Shown: piece after piece, positions 1 to 8,963 of the stretch | Layout of the letters: the number at the start of each line of letters is the position of its first letter | How positions within the stretch are numbered: position 1 is the first letter of the stretch | NCBI RefSeq assembly: GCF_002210345.1 | Contig: NZ_MWQI01000001.1 | Coordinates: forward strand, 372,001 to 436,000 | Direction: 5' to 3' | Source of the DNA: Fibrobacter sp. UWB4 | GTDB taxonomy: Bacteria > Fibrobacterota > Fibrobacteria > Fibrobacterales > Fibrobacteraceae | Length of the DNA: 64,000 bases | Program-made: the position numbers and the translations under genes | The notes under the pieces: model-generated | The model's input: the letters and a program-made list of their open reading frames with translations, nothing else | Told to the model about the DNA's origin: nothing | The model's database searches: none

Positions 1-1108
1 AACACTGAGTGCTGGTGCAGACAAGAATTTCAATGCGGATATTTTCGGTGCTGACTTGCGTGGCGCAATTCTTTATGAACATCACTTGGTTGAACGTAGC
101 TATCCGGTTCCTGGTGGCGAAGAAAGTAGTGACTACCAGACAGGCGTCTTGTCGGGTGCTGTAACGCTAGACTGGAAAAATGATTATTCGGAACACATGA
201 TTTCTGTGGGCGCAGTTGCCGATGCTGCTGACCATAGGGCGCTTCCGACGGCTTCGTTTGATATGGAACGCAATTTGTCCAGGACGGATACCGCTTACTG
301 GAGACTCTTTGGTAATGCCGCTTATCGTGCAGACTGGAAACATTATTTTGACGATGGTGATTTGACTGGGCGCCTGGAATCCGGGACGTCGCTCAAGTTG
401 GGCTTGGGTTACCGTTCAAAATATTTGGTTGCCCAGTTCTCGGGCTTTGGACGTTTCTACTTTGATCCTTTGCTGCCGTTGCCGAAAGCTTTTGCAAATT
501 ATAAAGATGTGACTCCGATTGATTTTGCCTGGGTTACCGGCGCTTCGGGTTCGTTCGAATGGAAAACTTCGCACCACTTCTCGATGGCAATGAATGCAAG
601 CTCTGTTTATGGTGAATATGAACTGAAGGGAGGCAAGTCCTTGCCATGGGAAGCCAACTCCCGTCTGGATGTAGTCTCGCACTTTAGGTATTATCCGCGA
701 AAGGATTCCATCGTGTCGGTTATATTGACGCACCATGCAGCATGGCATAGACCTCTTTATTACTATGCCATTAAACCGGCATCGGATGGCAAGAGCGGAA
801 CCCGAGAACTCAAGGACTATAACAAGTTTACGGATTTGTACAGAACCGACGTGCGCGTGAATCTCGATTTGACGAAGACGAAGGGTTTCTTTAGAAATGC
901 AAGATTCTATTTGGAACTCGACAACATCTTCTCGAAGCTCGATGTGGGCGCACTTAGATTCCTTGGTTCTGAAAACGGTCGTGAACGCTCTTGGGTTGCT
1001 CGCGATAAGGACAAAAATACTGCAAATGGCTATGACCTGGTACCGTTTATCGCAAAGGGCATGGGACTCTTTTTCCAGTTTGGCGTAGAAGTGCAGCTGG
1101 GAATTTAG
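1..1108 (+). CDS. Outer-membrane beta-barrel / TonB-dependent receptor-like protein, C-terminal part
   Basis: The reading frame is open from base 2, so the gene starts before the window and only the last 368 or so residues are seen. The protein is built of alternating aromatic/polar strands (FSGFGRFYF, RLDVVSHFRYY, YLELDNIFS) and ends in FFQFGVEVQLGI, a typical outer-membrane strand ending. The phrase 'FYLELDNIFS' resembles the last strands of TonB-dependent receptors, where 'vxNlfn' is common. No plug domain is visible because the N-terminus is missing. The ligand cannot be told. The stop codon is followed within 4 bp by a 7-bp-period repeat. A specific receptor subfamily is not supported. 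Confidence 0.6.
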   Translation, partial: TLSAGADKNFNADIFGADLRGAILYEHHLVERSYPVPGGEESSDYQTGVLSGAVTLDWKNDYSEHMISVGAVADAADHRALPTASFDMERNLSRTDTAYWRLFGNAAYRADWKHYFDDGDLTGRLESGTSLKLGLGYRSKYLVAQFSGFGRFYFDPLLPLPKAFANYKDVTPIDFAWVTGASGSFEWKTSHHFSMAMNASSVYGEYELKGGKSLPWEANSRLDVVSHFRYYPRKDSIVSVILTHHAAWHRPLYYYAIKPASDGKSGTRELKDYNKFTDLYRTDVRVNLDLTKTKGFFRNARFYLELDNIFSKLDVGALRFLGSENGRERSWVARDKDKNTANGYDLVPFIAKGMGLFFQFGVEVQLGI

Positions 1109-1111
1109 TGA

Positions 1112-1146
1112 GTAGGCGGTAGGAAGTAGACAGTAGGAAGTCGCGC
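1112..1146. repeat. Heptad-period intergenic repeat (locus A)
   Basis: Consecutive 7-mers GTAGGCG, GTAGGAA, GTAGACA, GTAGGAA, GTCGCGC lie directly behind the receptor-like gene. The same GTAGGAA/GTAGACA units recur at 51603-51623 and, inverted, at 63857-63870. Confidence 0.75.
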
Positions 1147-1150
1147 AAGT

Positions 1151-1183
1151 TGTCATTGCGAGGAACGAAGTGACGAAGCAATC
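1151..1183. repeat. REP-like element overlapping the start of the dipeptidase gene
   Basis: A 33-bp element starting TGTCATTGCGAGGAACGAAG and ending in GCAATC, with ATTGC/GCAAT inverted ends. From memory, near-identical elements are scattered in many bacterial genomes. It contains the GTG start codon (1170) and the GAGG stretch upstream of it, so the translation start of the next gene appears to come from the repeat. Confidence 0.6.
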
Positions 1184-1898
1184 TATTATTTTAGTAATTG
1201 CGCTTTTCGCGGTTTTCTCGTTTGCTCATGTGACGGATAGCTTGTTTGTGCCGCCGAAGCCTGCGAAGCCTTTGCGTTATTGCACTTCGGCAAAACAATG
1301 GGTGGATTACGCAAGTCACGATTCAAATTTAGTCGAAATTACACGCATGCGCGGGCTGCGCATGGATTTGCGCTATGCCACGTTTAACAACGTAACCGGC
1401 CATGATATGTATTGCGGGATCCAGCGCGCTTTTATCCATAAGGACGGATTGCCCAAGCTTAAGCGAGCGCTCTCGATTATCGCCAAAGAATTGCCGGGGT
1501 ATTCGCTTGTGATTTTTGATGCCGCGCGCCCGATGTACGCACAAGCTGTTTTGAAAAGCTCTGTTGCTGGAACGCCTTATAGCAATTTTGTCTCGTCGGG
1601 TAAGACGGGCGGACTCCATAATTATGGCTTGGCCCTTGACTTAGGGCTTGCCGATAGTACTGGCAATTTGCTTGACATGGGTGCTGATTTTGATTCGTTT
1701 GAACGCTGTGCGGGAATCGTGGGCGAAGCGGATGCTTTAAAGTCCGGGCGCCTCACTCAACAGCAAATTGATAACCGCAATTTGTTGCGCAATATCATGA
1801 AGCGCGCCGGCTGGGTGATGCTCCCTAGCGAATGGTGGCATTTCAACGCATTCACGCGCGCCTATACTAAGGAAAATTATCCGCTGTTCCCGATTTGA
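1170..1898 (+). CDS. D-alanyl-D-alanine dipeptidase, DdpX/VanX type (peptidase M15D)
   Basis: Zinc metallopeptidase predicted to cleave D-Ala-D-Ala or related cell-wall dipeptides in the periplasm. Residues visible: His150 and Asp157 in LHNYGLALD, and Glu221 and His224 in EWWHF. Their spacing (7 and 3) equals the VanX zinc/catalytic set (H116, D123, E181, H184). Residues 5-19 are hydrophobic and end in FSFA, a likely signal peptide. The start is GTG at 1170, inside a dispersed repeat; no better in-frame start keeps the signal peptide, so the first residues MTKQS seem to be repeat-derived. Length 242 is somewhat longer than VanX (202). With no vanH/vanA neighbours, a housekeeping peptidoglycan recycling role is more likely than glycopeptide resistance. 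Confidence 0.85.
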   Translation: MTKQSIILVIALFAVFSFAHVTDSLFVPPKPAKPLRYCTSAKQWVDYASHDSNLVEITRMRGLRMDLRYATFNNVTGHDMYCGIQRAFIHKDGLPKLKRALSIIAKELPGYSLVIFDAARPMYAQAVLKSSVAGTPYSNFVSSGKTGGLHNYGLALDLGLADSTGNLLDMGADFDSFERCAGIVGEADALKSGRLTQQQIDNRNLLRNIMKRAGWVMLPSEWWHFNAFTRAYTKENYPLFPI

Positions 1899-1983
1899 GT
1901 TAAGAACTCTAAGTTACGAGTTTCTAGAAAATTTTATGTCAATATTTTCTAATGACCAATGACTACTAACTAGTAACTATAAT
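1898..1983. repeat. Heptad-period intergenic repeat, two arms (locus B)
   Basis: Left arm AGTTAAG, AACTCTA, AGTTACG, AGTTTCT (1898-1925). Right arm CTAATGA, CCAATGA, CTACTAA, CTAGTAA, CTATAAT (1949-1983). The right arm is complementary in type to TTAGT/TTGGT arms elsewhere. It fills the gap between two convergent genes. Confidence 0.7.
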
Positions 1984-1990
1984 CTCGTAT

Positions 1991-2953
1991 TTACGGTAAT
2001 GACTTTATACTTGCGCGTTTCAGGCGGTCGTTGAGTGCCATGCCAACGCCCGTGTTCGGGATGGGGTCCACGAGAATCAAGTCGTATTCGGGCTTGTCAA
2101 GGTCGTGCATGAAGGCGTAAAGCTTGGAGGTTGCTTCGACCATGTCACCTGTAGCGGACAAGTTTACCGTAGCGGGGATGGGGCCTGCTTGTATGCCAAA
2201 CGCAATGCGTACGGTATGCTCCGGGAGCGTGTAGCCTGCCGGAACTTCGCCGTAGTAAAGCGGAACTTGTGGGCGGTAATGCGTATCGCACTGGCCGGGG
2301 GCGAGCATCGGCTGGCCAGGCTTGGATGTAGATTCCTTGATTTTCACTTCACCGAGGACGGCTTTGAACATCTCGGGCGTGATGGCGCCTGGACGCATCA
2401 CGGTCGGTTCGCCGACGAGCGAGATGATGGAACTCTCGACGCCAACGGAGCAGGGGCCACCATCGACAATGCCTGCGATGCGGTCGGCGAGCTGGGCGGC
2501 AACGTGTTCTGCCGTTGTCGGGCTCACGTGCTTAAAGAGGTTTGCGCTCGGGGCGGCAAGCGGGAGTCCTGATTCCTTGATGATCGCCTGTGCAATCGGA
2601 TGGCTCGGGAAGCGCACAGCCACGGAGGGGAGGGCGCTTGTGCAAAGGTCAGGGATGCAATCCTTCTTGGGAAGGATGATGGTCATCGGACCCGGCCAAT
2701 AGGCTTCGGCGAGCTTGTAGGCGCTATCGGGGATGTCCTTTGCAATGTCGGTGAGCTGTGCAATGTCTGCGATATGGACAATCAGCGGGTCGAACGTCGG
2801 GCGTTCCTTGGCGGCGAAAATCTTGGCGAGAGCTTTTGGCTCGAATGCGTTACCGGCGAGCCCGTAAACCGTTTCTGTCGGGATGGCGACGACTTCACCT
2901 TCCTTGAGGAGGCGGGCTGCTTCGCTTACACTTGTCCATGGCGGGAATTTCAT
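1991..2953 (-). CDS. L-threonylcarbamoyladenylate synthase (Sua5/YciO/YrdC family)
   Basis: Makes threonylcarbamoyl-AMP from threonine, bicarbonate and ATP for the t6A modification of ANN-decoding tRNAs. The YrdC domain is clear: VVAIPTETVYGLAGNAF near the N-terminus, KERPTFDPLIVHI, and PSANLFKHVSPTTAEHV. The protein is about 320 residues, so it is the long Sua5 form with a C-terminal Sua5 domain, rather than the short YrdC/TsaC form. I chose ATG 2953 (MKFPPWTS) because a -10-like TATTTT lies 7 bp upstream. The longer frame from 2998 would start inside a dispersed repeat and add 15 unconserved residues. Confidence 0.9.
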   Translation of the reverse strand: MKFPPWTSVSEAARLLKEGEVVAIPTETVYGLAGNAFEPKALAKIFAAKERPTFDPLIVHIADIAQLTDIAKDIPDSAYKLAEAYWPGPMTIILPKKDCIPDLCTSALPSVAVRFPSHPIAQAIIKESGLPLAAPSANLFKHVSPTTAEHVAAQLADRIAGIVDGGPCSVGVESSIISLVGEPTVMRPGAITPEMFKAVLGEVKIKESTSKPGQPMLAPGQCDTHYRPQVPLYYGEVPAGYTLPEHTVRIAFGIQAGPIPATVNLSATGDMVEATSKLYAFMHDLDKPEYDLILVDPIPNTGVGMALNDRLKRASIKSLP

Positions 2954-2960
2954 AGCCCCA

Positions 2961-2966
2961 AAAATA
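2961..2966 (-). promoter_or_regulatory. -10-like box directly before the sua5-type gene
   Basis: TATTTT on the minus strand, 7 bp before ATG 2953, with no Shine-Dalgarno sequence. It fits a leaderless transcript. Low information content on its own; the value is in its recurrence before other SD-less genes. Confidence 0.35.
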
Positions 2967-2992
2967 GAAAATCCAGAAGGATTTAGTCTATT

Positions 2993-3070
2993 TGTCATTC
3001 CCGTCTTGAACGGGAATCTCCATTCTCCAGTGTATAAAAAGAAGATGCCCGCTCGGAGGCGGGCATGACA
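2993..3070. repeat. Two-hairpin palindromic repeat (REP/BIME-like), copy 1
   Basis: 78-bp element bounded by TGTCAT and ATGACA. It holds two stems: ATTCCCGT/ACGGGAAT (2997-3004 with 3010-3017) and ATGCCCGC/GCGGGCAT (3045-3052 with 3059-3066). It sits between the DUF349 stop and the Sua5 start, where it may also end or attenuate transcription. A second full copy is at 61013-61087. Confidence 0.85.
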
Positions 3071-3115
3071 AGGTCTAGTGAACTTGGCAAGGTCGTGGAG
3101 ACCTTTTCTGATCGC

Positions 3116-6028
3116 TTATGCTTCGGTCGTTGCGGCTGCCGGAGCTTCTTCCTTCTTTTCGTCCTTGCGGCCGAAGGCAAACACCTGGTCGCAAGCAGAA
3201 TTGAAGCGCTTCCAGATCTTTTCGGAGTGTTCACGAGGAACGGCTCCGACTTCCTTCCACAAGCGGCGGAAATGCTTGACCTTGTTCATCGAGGCGACGA
3301 CCGTCTGATCGTTCAAGTCGGTGAGCAAGTCTTCGGCCTGTTCGCAGAGGAGAATCTTCTTCTGGAGATTGTTCTGGCGAGCCTGTTCCTGAATGTCGAG
3401 CTGGTCGCGACGGCGGGTGAAGAAGTCATCGCAGACATCGCGGAATGCCTTGCGGAGTTCGTCATCATCGTTACCGCAAGAACCAAGCGTAACCCATTCC
3501 TTCTGGATGTCGCGAACGGCATCGGCGAGCTGGTTGGAGCCTGCGCTTTCGGCAAACTGGCGGACCTTTTCGATCATTTCCTGCTTTTTCTTCTTGATGT
3601 CTTCAATCTTGGCCTGGAGTTCCGGGTCAGATTCAGCCATCTTGGCGACAATCTTATTCACGATTGCGTTGAAGCGTTCGTTGATGGATTCGACAGCGTC
3701 CTTCGGGACCATGCCAATCGTCTTCCATTCAGCATCGATGGCCTTGTAGGCTTCGATGACTTCCGGAGTGATGTTGGCGATGTCGAGAGCTTCGAGCTTT
3801 TCGCAGAGGGCTTGCTTCTGTTCGAGGTTCTTCTGCTTTACGGCATCCATTTCTTCAAAGTGGCTGCGCTTCTTTTCGAAGAAGGAATCGCAAGCGGTGC
3901 GGAAGCGCGTCCAGATTTCGTCGGACTTGCTCTTCGGCACTGGACCTGTAGCCTTCCACGCATCCTGCAACTGCTTGAGCTTCGTGGAGGTGGCGTTCCA
4001 GTCGGTCGAATCCTTGATGGCTTCGGCTTCGATGCAGAGGGCGACCTTCTTTTCGTAATTGGCTTCGCGGCTATCGTCTTCGCGCTTCACATTTTCCTTA
4101 TGTTGAGCATAGAAGGCGTTCACGGCGTCCTTGAAGCGCTTGTTCAAAGCGGCAAAAGCTTCCTTCGGGACCATGCCGATGTTCTTCCAGTTTTCCTGGA
4201 TTTCCTGCACGGCCTTGAACTTGTCCTTCCAGAAGATTTCGGCGTTTGCAACGAGTTCTTCGACCTTCTGGCAGAGGGCTTCCTTGTCAACGAGGTTCTT
4301 CTGGCGTTCGGCGTTCTGTTCTTCGATGAACGGAGCGCAGTTTTCCTTGACCTTGTCTACGAGGGCCTGGAAACGGTCGCGGTAGTCCTGGAACTTGGCT
4401 GCAGAAATCGGGCCGATTTCACGCCACTTGCCGCAGAGTTCGCGGAACTTGGCAAGCACGGCCTGGCTCGGAGTTTCCTTGGAGAGCGCGTCCATTTCTT
4501 CGATGATGGTGTCGCGGTCCTTTTCGTTGTGCCAGTTTTCCCACTGTTGCATTTCCTGGAAACGGGAGGTGGCAATCTTGTATTCCTGCCAGAGATCGTG
4601 GTACTTGAACTTCTGTTCGCCGACGATTTCCTTCCATTCCTGATAAGTGTCACGGAGAATCTTGTGGATTTCGCGGAACTCCTGGTTCTCGTCGATGTTC
4701 TGGATGCGTTCGATGAGGCCGCGGAGCTTCTTGGAATTTTCTTCGATGACCTTCTGGGCCTTTTCGTTGAAGGCGCTGATGAGTTCATTCAGCTTAGTGC
4801 GGAGTGCATTGTAAGCCTGGAGGATCGGATCGTCACCTTCGAGGAGGGCGAGCTTTTCCCATTCGCGGACGATGGCATGCAGATGCTTGCCCGTGTTTTC
4901 ATCGATTTCCGTTTCGGAAAGCGCCTGGAGACGTTCGAGAAGGCTCTTGCGGATGGCAATTTCTTCTTCGCTTGCGTTTTCAGATTCTGCGGACGGAATT
5001 TCAATTTTCTTTGCTTCCTGGGACTTGAAGTAGGCGTTGTTGAAGCGCTTGATCAAGGCGGCGTCCATGACGGACTTGCCTTCGTTCCATTCCTGGATGA
5101 TTGCGTTCACGCGGTCTGCATTTTCTTCTGTCGTGCCGGCTTCGAGCAAACCTTCGAGTTCAGTGAGCGATTCCGTGAGACGTGCAATCTTTGCCTGCTT
5201 TTCGGCTTCGGCATTTTCGGCGGCCTTCTTTGCGGCGTTTGCTTCGTCGTAGAACTTGTTGAAGCTTTCGTAAATTTCATTGAGCGTTGCTGTAGATTCG
5301 CCCATGCCGAGAGCGTTTGCTTCGTTCATCAAGTCGTCAAATTGCGGCTTGGTGGCAAATGCGTCCTTCTGGGCGGCGAGGAAGTGAGCCTGCTTGATGA
5401 GCGCTTCGCGCTTGCTCTGCAAGAGTTCGGCTGCCTTTTTGCCGTTGTCTTCAGCATCTTTCTTTGCACGAACTTTGTCCGAAATTTTCTTGCGGACGGA
5501 GGTGTGCTTGGAACTCTTGATGAGGTCGGCTTGAAGCGTTTCCGATGTCACGCGGTCTGCAGCTTGCAGTGCGATTTCTTCGCTGGAATCGCGCGTTGCA
5601 ATCTGGGCGAGCAAGGACTGCTTGCTGCACTGCTTGACAAGTTCTTTCTTTAAAATTACGTTGTCTGTAGCCTTGAGGACGTCTTCGGTATAACGAGTAT
5701 CCTTGATGGCTTCGATGTAACCGAGGACTTCACTATTCAGCGCGGATTCGTTAAAGCTCTTCAATTTTTTGACGATTTCTTCGAAGGCTCTTGTCTCGGC
5801 CAAACGGCGTACGCCGGAGTCATTGTCTTTCGTAGAAATTTCCTGAAGTGTCTTAATAATTGCAAGTTTCTTAACTGCAGCCATTCGCACTTCGACATTA
5901 TCATCGGAAAGGGCAACTCGTTCAATAATATCTTGACAAGTGAGTTCATCCAAGTCGGCAATGGCTTCGATGCGCTTTGCTGGGTTGGAATTTTGCCATT
6001 TCGGTTTAAATGCGTCAAAAATGCTCAT
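3116..6028 (-). CDS. DUF349 domain-containing coiled-coil protein
   Basis: A long charged, mostly helical protein of about 970 residues with some eight DUF349-like units, each ending in a motif like 'W+xxGxVP+xxxxxxxxRFxxaxdxf' (WKNIGMVPKEAFAALNKRF, WKATGPVPKSKSDEIWTRF, WKEVGAVPREHSEKIWKRF). The N-terminal 150 residues look like HEAT-type helices (DNVEVRMAAVKKLAII). DUF349 proteins are widespread and their function is not settled; no signal peptide, so cytoplasmic. The start is ATG 6028 (MSIFDAF), which has GGAG 8 bp upstream; the frame from 6067 has no such site. The C-terminus is Ala/Thr-rich. An 862-codon open frame runs antisense here and is a codon-bias shadow. Confidence 0.85.
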   Translation of the reverse strand: MSIFDAFKPKWQNSNPAKRIEAIADLDELTCQDIIERVALSDDNVEVRMAAVKKLAIIKTLQEISTKDNDSGVRRLAETRAFEEIVKKLKSFNESALNSEVLGYIEAIKDTRYTEDVLKATDNVILKKELVKQCSKQSLLAQIATRDSSEEIALQAADRVTSETLQADLIKSSKHTSVRKKISDKVRAKKDAEDNGKKAAELLQSKREALIKQAHFLAAQKDAFATKPQFDDLMNEANALGMGESTATLNEIYESFNKFYDEANAAKKAAENAEAEKQAKIARLTESLTELEGLLEAGTTEENADRVNAIIQEWNEGKSVMDAALIKRFNNAYFKSQEAKKIEIPSAESENASEEEIAIRKSLLERLQALSETEIDENTGKHLHAIVREWEKLALLEGDDPILQAYNALRTKLNELISAFNEKAQKVIEENSKKLRGLIERIQNIDENQEFREIHKILRDTYQEWKEIVGEQKFKYHDLWQEYKIATSRFQEMQQWENWHNEKDRDTIIEEMDALSKETPSQAVLAKFRELCGKWREIGPISAAKFQDYRDRFQALVDKVKENCAPFIEEQNAERQKNLVDKEALCQKVEELVANAEIFWKDKFKAVQEIQENWKNIGMVPKEAFAALNKRFKDAVNAFYAQHKENVKREDDSREANYEKKVALCIEAEAIKDSTDWNATSTKLKQLQDAWKATGPVPKSKSDEIWTRFRTACDSFFEKKRSHFEEMDAVKQKNLEQKQALCEKLEALDIANITPEVIEAYKAIDAEWKTIGMVPKDAVESINERFNAIVNKIVAKMAESDPELQAKIEDIKKKKQEMIEKVRQFAESAGSNQLADAVRDIQKEWVTLGSCGNDDDELRKAFRDVCDDFFTRRRDQLDIQEQARQNNLQKKILLCEQAEDLLTDLNDQTVVASMNKVKHFRRLWKEVGAVPREHSEKIWKRFNSACDQVFAFGRKDEKKEEAPAAATTEA

Positions 6029-6143
6029 AATATCTCCAATAGGTAGGTGGGGCTTCCTCAGCTCCATATAGCATAATCTAACTAAAAAAATATTACGGTC
6101 AGGAAAAACAGTGCGAATTTATGCCCATTTAAGCTTGTAACAA

Positions 6144-6149
6144 TACTAT
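6144..6149 (+). promoter_or_regulatory. -10-like box before priA
   Basis: TACTAT ending 9 bp before the GTG start at 6159, with no Shine-Dalgarno sequence between. Consistent with a transcript starting at or very near the start codon. Confidence 0.3.
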
Positions 6150-6158
6150 CTTTGCCCC

Positions 6159-8216
6159 GTGGCTAAAAGAATACCCAAGACAACGGCTCCAGAGATGGTT
6201 AAGGAACGCTGCAATTCGGCGCTTCTCTCTCGTTTTTGCGAAGTCTATATTCCCTTGTCCCCATCTGTTTTTACTTACGGGGTGCCTGAAGGTGTAAATA
6301 TTGTGCGGGGAAGTGTTGTCTGGGTGCAGCTGGCTCGGCGTAAGCCCTCTCTTGCTTTGGTCTGCCGCGTTCATGATGAAAAACCTGCTTTTGATGTTCG
6401 GTATGCATGCCCGCATGAGTCTGGATACGTCTTTTCTGGACGTTATATGGAATCGCTGGAATGGGTCGCTAAGTATTATATAACAACGCCCATGCGCGCA
6501 TTGAATGTGTTTTGGCCGGCAGATTTTGATAAGTATCTTGATGCATTACTCGCCGAAAAAAATGCTGAACCTCGGGGTGAGGCTCCATCGGTTGGACCTG
6601 AAATGGTCGTCTGTTCGAACTTGCCCCCCTTGACAGCTGAACAGGAGACTGCACTTGCCAGTCTTGTGGATGATTTGGATAAGGACGGTTTTCGTGGATC
6701 GCTTTTGCATGGTGTGACCGGCAGTGGCAAGACGAGAGTTTATCAGGAATTGGTACGCGAAGCGCTTAAGCGCAATAAGCGTGTACTCATTCTCGTGCCT
6801 GAAATTGGGCTTACTCCGCAGACGGCGTCTCGTTTTGAAGACTATTTGAAAGTTCCTGTAGTTGTGCTGCATTCGGCACTCTCGGCTCCGCAAAAGCGCG
6901 CTGGTTACTTGTCCGTACTCGACGGTTCGGCTAAGGTTGTGCTTGGAACACGCAGTGCAATTCTTTCGCCGTTTGATTTTGATGTTGTTATTTTGGACGA
7001 AGAGCATGATTCTTCGTTTAAACAGCAGGACCCGGCTCCGCGTTACCATACGCGTGACTTGGCTTTCCACTTGGCGCAAAAGTACGGGGCGCTTGTCGTG
7101 CTTGGCTCTGCAACACCTTGCCTTGAAACGTATCGCAATGCAAAGACTGGAAACATCAAGCTGTTGACGCTCAAGAACCGAGCCACGGCGGCACCGCTCC
7201 CTGAGGTGAACGTGATTGACATGGGCAAGGTCCGCCAGCAGAAGGGAATGCTTTTGTCACCTACGTTGCGCGAAGCGCTTTCGGATTGCATCGTGGGCGG
7301 CGACCAGGCGATTATCCTCATGAATCGTCGAGGTTATTCTAAGATTAGAGTTTGTTCTAAATGCGGTGAAACTCTTTATTGCAAACACTGTCATATTCCA
7401 TTAGTTTATCATAAGCAGTACAATGCGCTGATGTGTCATTACTGTGCGGCGCTGTATCATGTTGATACGCCGTGCCCGACATGTGGTTCGGAAACTTATG
7501 AATTTGTTGGTGGCGCGATTGAAAAGCTCGAAGAAGAAATTCAGGAATGGATCGCCAATGCAAAGGTGATTCGCATGGATCGCGATACAACGCAGAATGT
7601 AGGCGCTGTCGAAAAAATATTGACATCGTTTCGGAATCGCGAATACAACATTTTGCTTGGTACGCAGATGGTTGCAAAAGGCCATGATTTTCCGGGTGTA
7701 AAGCTCGTTGGAATTGTCGGCGCTGATTCTGGGCTTGGTATTCCTGATTTCCGTTCGACGGAACGCTTGTATCAGCTACTGAGCCAGACGGCGGGCCGCG
7801 CGGGGCGCGCCGATGGCGGAGGCCGCGTGTTTATCCAGACGCTCAATCCGACAGAACCCGTGATGCAATATGCTATTCGCCATGATTTCAATGGATTTGC
7901 CGATATGGAATTTTCAAATCGGCAAATGGCTTTTTATCCGCCGTTCTGCAAGCTTGTTGAAATCAGTTGCGGATCGAAAGATGAGAACTTGCTCCGTGAT
8001 TCGGTAAATCGTCTAGAAAGTATTTTGCGCAAAGAATCTTCGATGACGGTGCTTGGGCCTGTCGATGCGTTTGTACCGAAAGTGCAAAATGTGTTCTGGG
8101 TAAAGCTCTATATTAAAACGCAAAACCTTGCGGTTGTGCGCAAAGTTCTTTCTCCGATTTTGAATGCGCCCAAGGCATGGGTTCCTGGCGTAGAAATTAA
8201 AGTTGAATTTGAATAA
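6159..8216 (+). CDS. priA: Primosomal protein N' (replication restart helicase PriA)
   Basis: 3'-5' superfamily 2 helicase that recognises stalled forks and reloads the replicative helicase. Visible: Walker A GVTGSGKT at 185-192, DEEH box at 280-283, the double zinc-binding cysteine cluster (CSKCGETLYCKHC, CHYC, CPTC) and helicase motifs GTQMVAKGHDFPGV and QTAGRAGR. Length 685 is slightly below E. coli PriA (732), and the N-terminal DNA-binding domain is present. Start taken as GTG 6159; ATG 6195 is an alternative. It is divergent from the DUF349 gene. Confidence 0.95.
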   Translation: MAKRIPKTTAPEMVKERCNSALLSRFCEVYIPLSPSVFTYGVPEGVNIVRGSVVWVQLARRKPSLALVCRVHDEKPAFDVRYACPHESGYVFSGRYMESLEWVAKYYITTPMRALNVFWPADFDKYLDALLAEKNAEPRGEAPSVGPEMVVCSNLPPLTAEQETALASLVDDLDKDGFRGSLLHGVTGSGKTRVYQELVREALKRNKRVLILVPEIGLTPQTASRFEDYLKVPVVVLHSALSAPQKRAGYLSVLDGSAKVVLGTRSAILSPFDFDVVILDEEHDSSFKQQDPAPRYHTRDLAFHLAQKYGALVVLGSATPCLETYRNAKTGNIKLLTLKNRATAAPLPEVNVIDMGKVRQQKGMLLSPTLREALSDCIVGGDQAIILMNRRGYSKIRVCSKCGETLYCKHCHIPLVYHKQYNALMCHYCAALYHVDTPCPTCGSETYEFVGGAIEKLEEEIQEWIANAKVIRMDRDTTQNVGAVEKILTSFRNREYNILLGTQMVAKGHDFPGVKLVGIVGADSGLGIPDFRSTERLYQLLSQTAGRAGRADGGGRVFIQTLNPTEPVMQYAIRHDFNGFADMEFSNRQMAFYPPFCKLVEISCGSKDENLLRDSVNRLESILRKESSMTVLGPVDAFVPKVQNVFWVKLYIKTQNLAVVRKVLSPILNAPKAWVPGVEIKVEFE

Positions 8217-8312
8217 ATAGCGAATTATCTTGGTAAAATATTTTTACGTAAAAAGTTGACTCTGGAAAGTGAATTTTGTAAATTTACGAAAAACTTAAAA
8301 AATGGAGCTGGA

Positions 8313-8951
8313 ATGCTTAAAAAGATTTTTGTGTTTTCCGTAATGCTTGCAAGTATGGCTTTTGCAGGTAATCCCTATGGTTATGGCTCTTCTGAAGATG
8401 CCGATGCTGCTGCAGGCGTTCTTGAACAGAATAAGGCTTCTGCAGAATATCAATCTGTCGTTAGCCCTCAATATGAAGATAAAAAGTTTGCTCTTGTGTT
8501 CCACCCGATGAGCACGATTGTCTATGGTGCGCAAGGTGTATTTATCTTCCACTTAAACTTTGAAGCCGGCTTTGGTTCCTTCTTTTCCTTGATAACCCGT
8601 CCTGCTTATGTGAATGGCACTAATAACGGTGTTACTGCTTCTGGTTTTGGCATTGAAGAAGGTTTCCGTTTCTATGTAAGCGGTAAAGGCCATAAGGGAT
8701 GGTATGTGGAACCTGAATTATGGTTTGCATCTGTTGATGCTTCCAATTCTCGCGTTAGTGCAACTGCTAATTCTATTGGTGGGGCTGTCGTTGCGGGCCA
8801 TAAATATGTAAATGGACACTTTGTGTTTGGCTTTGATGCTGGCCTTGGTTTTGCCACTGCGTCTGCTTCGTCTGATGATGTGGATGTTGGCAGTTTTGTC
8901 CAAAATTCCTTTGGTATAGCAATTGATGTCTATTTAGGTTTTGCTTTCTAG
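8313..8951 (+). CDS. Putative outer-membrane beta-barrel protein
   Basis: About 212 residues with a signal peptide (MLKKIFVFSVMLASMAFA). After a short Ala/Asp-rich linker, the rest alternates like beta strands and ends in GIAIDVYLGFAF, with a terminal Phe as in outer-membrane barrels. ATG 8313 is preferred: it directly precedes the signal peptide and has GGAG upstream. The frame from 8256 adds 19 residues without support. It is 12 bp ahead of the next exported protein, so the two form an operon. Function unknown. Confidence 0.65.
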   Translation: MLKKIFVFSVMLASMAFAGNPYGYGSSEDADAAAGVLEQNKASAEYQSVVSPQYEDKKFALVFHPMSTIVYGAQGVFIFHLNFEAGFGSFFSLITRPAYVNGTNNGVTASGFGIEEGFRFYVSGKGHKGWYVEPELWFASVDASNSRVSATANSIGGAVVAGHKYVNGHFVFGFDAGLGFATASASSDDVDVGSFVQNSFGIAIDVYLGFAF

Positions 8952-8963
8952 TCAGGAGAAAAA

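Noticed and set aside
1170-1898. VanX-type glycopeptide resistance
   Set aside because: The enzyme family fits, but there are no vanH, vanA/B or vanRS genes around it; the DdpX-like housekeeping role is simpler.
3065-5653. 862-codon open frame on the plus strand inside the DUF349 gene
   Set aside because: It is exactly antisense to a clear DUF349 repeat protein. Its composition (Phe/Leu/Val/Cys runs) is what results from reading Glu/Lys-rich codons backwards; there is no SD or family match.
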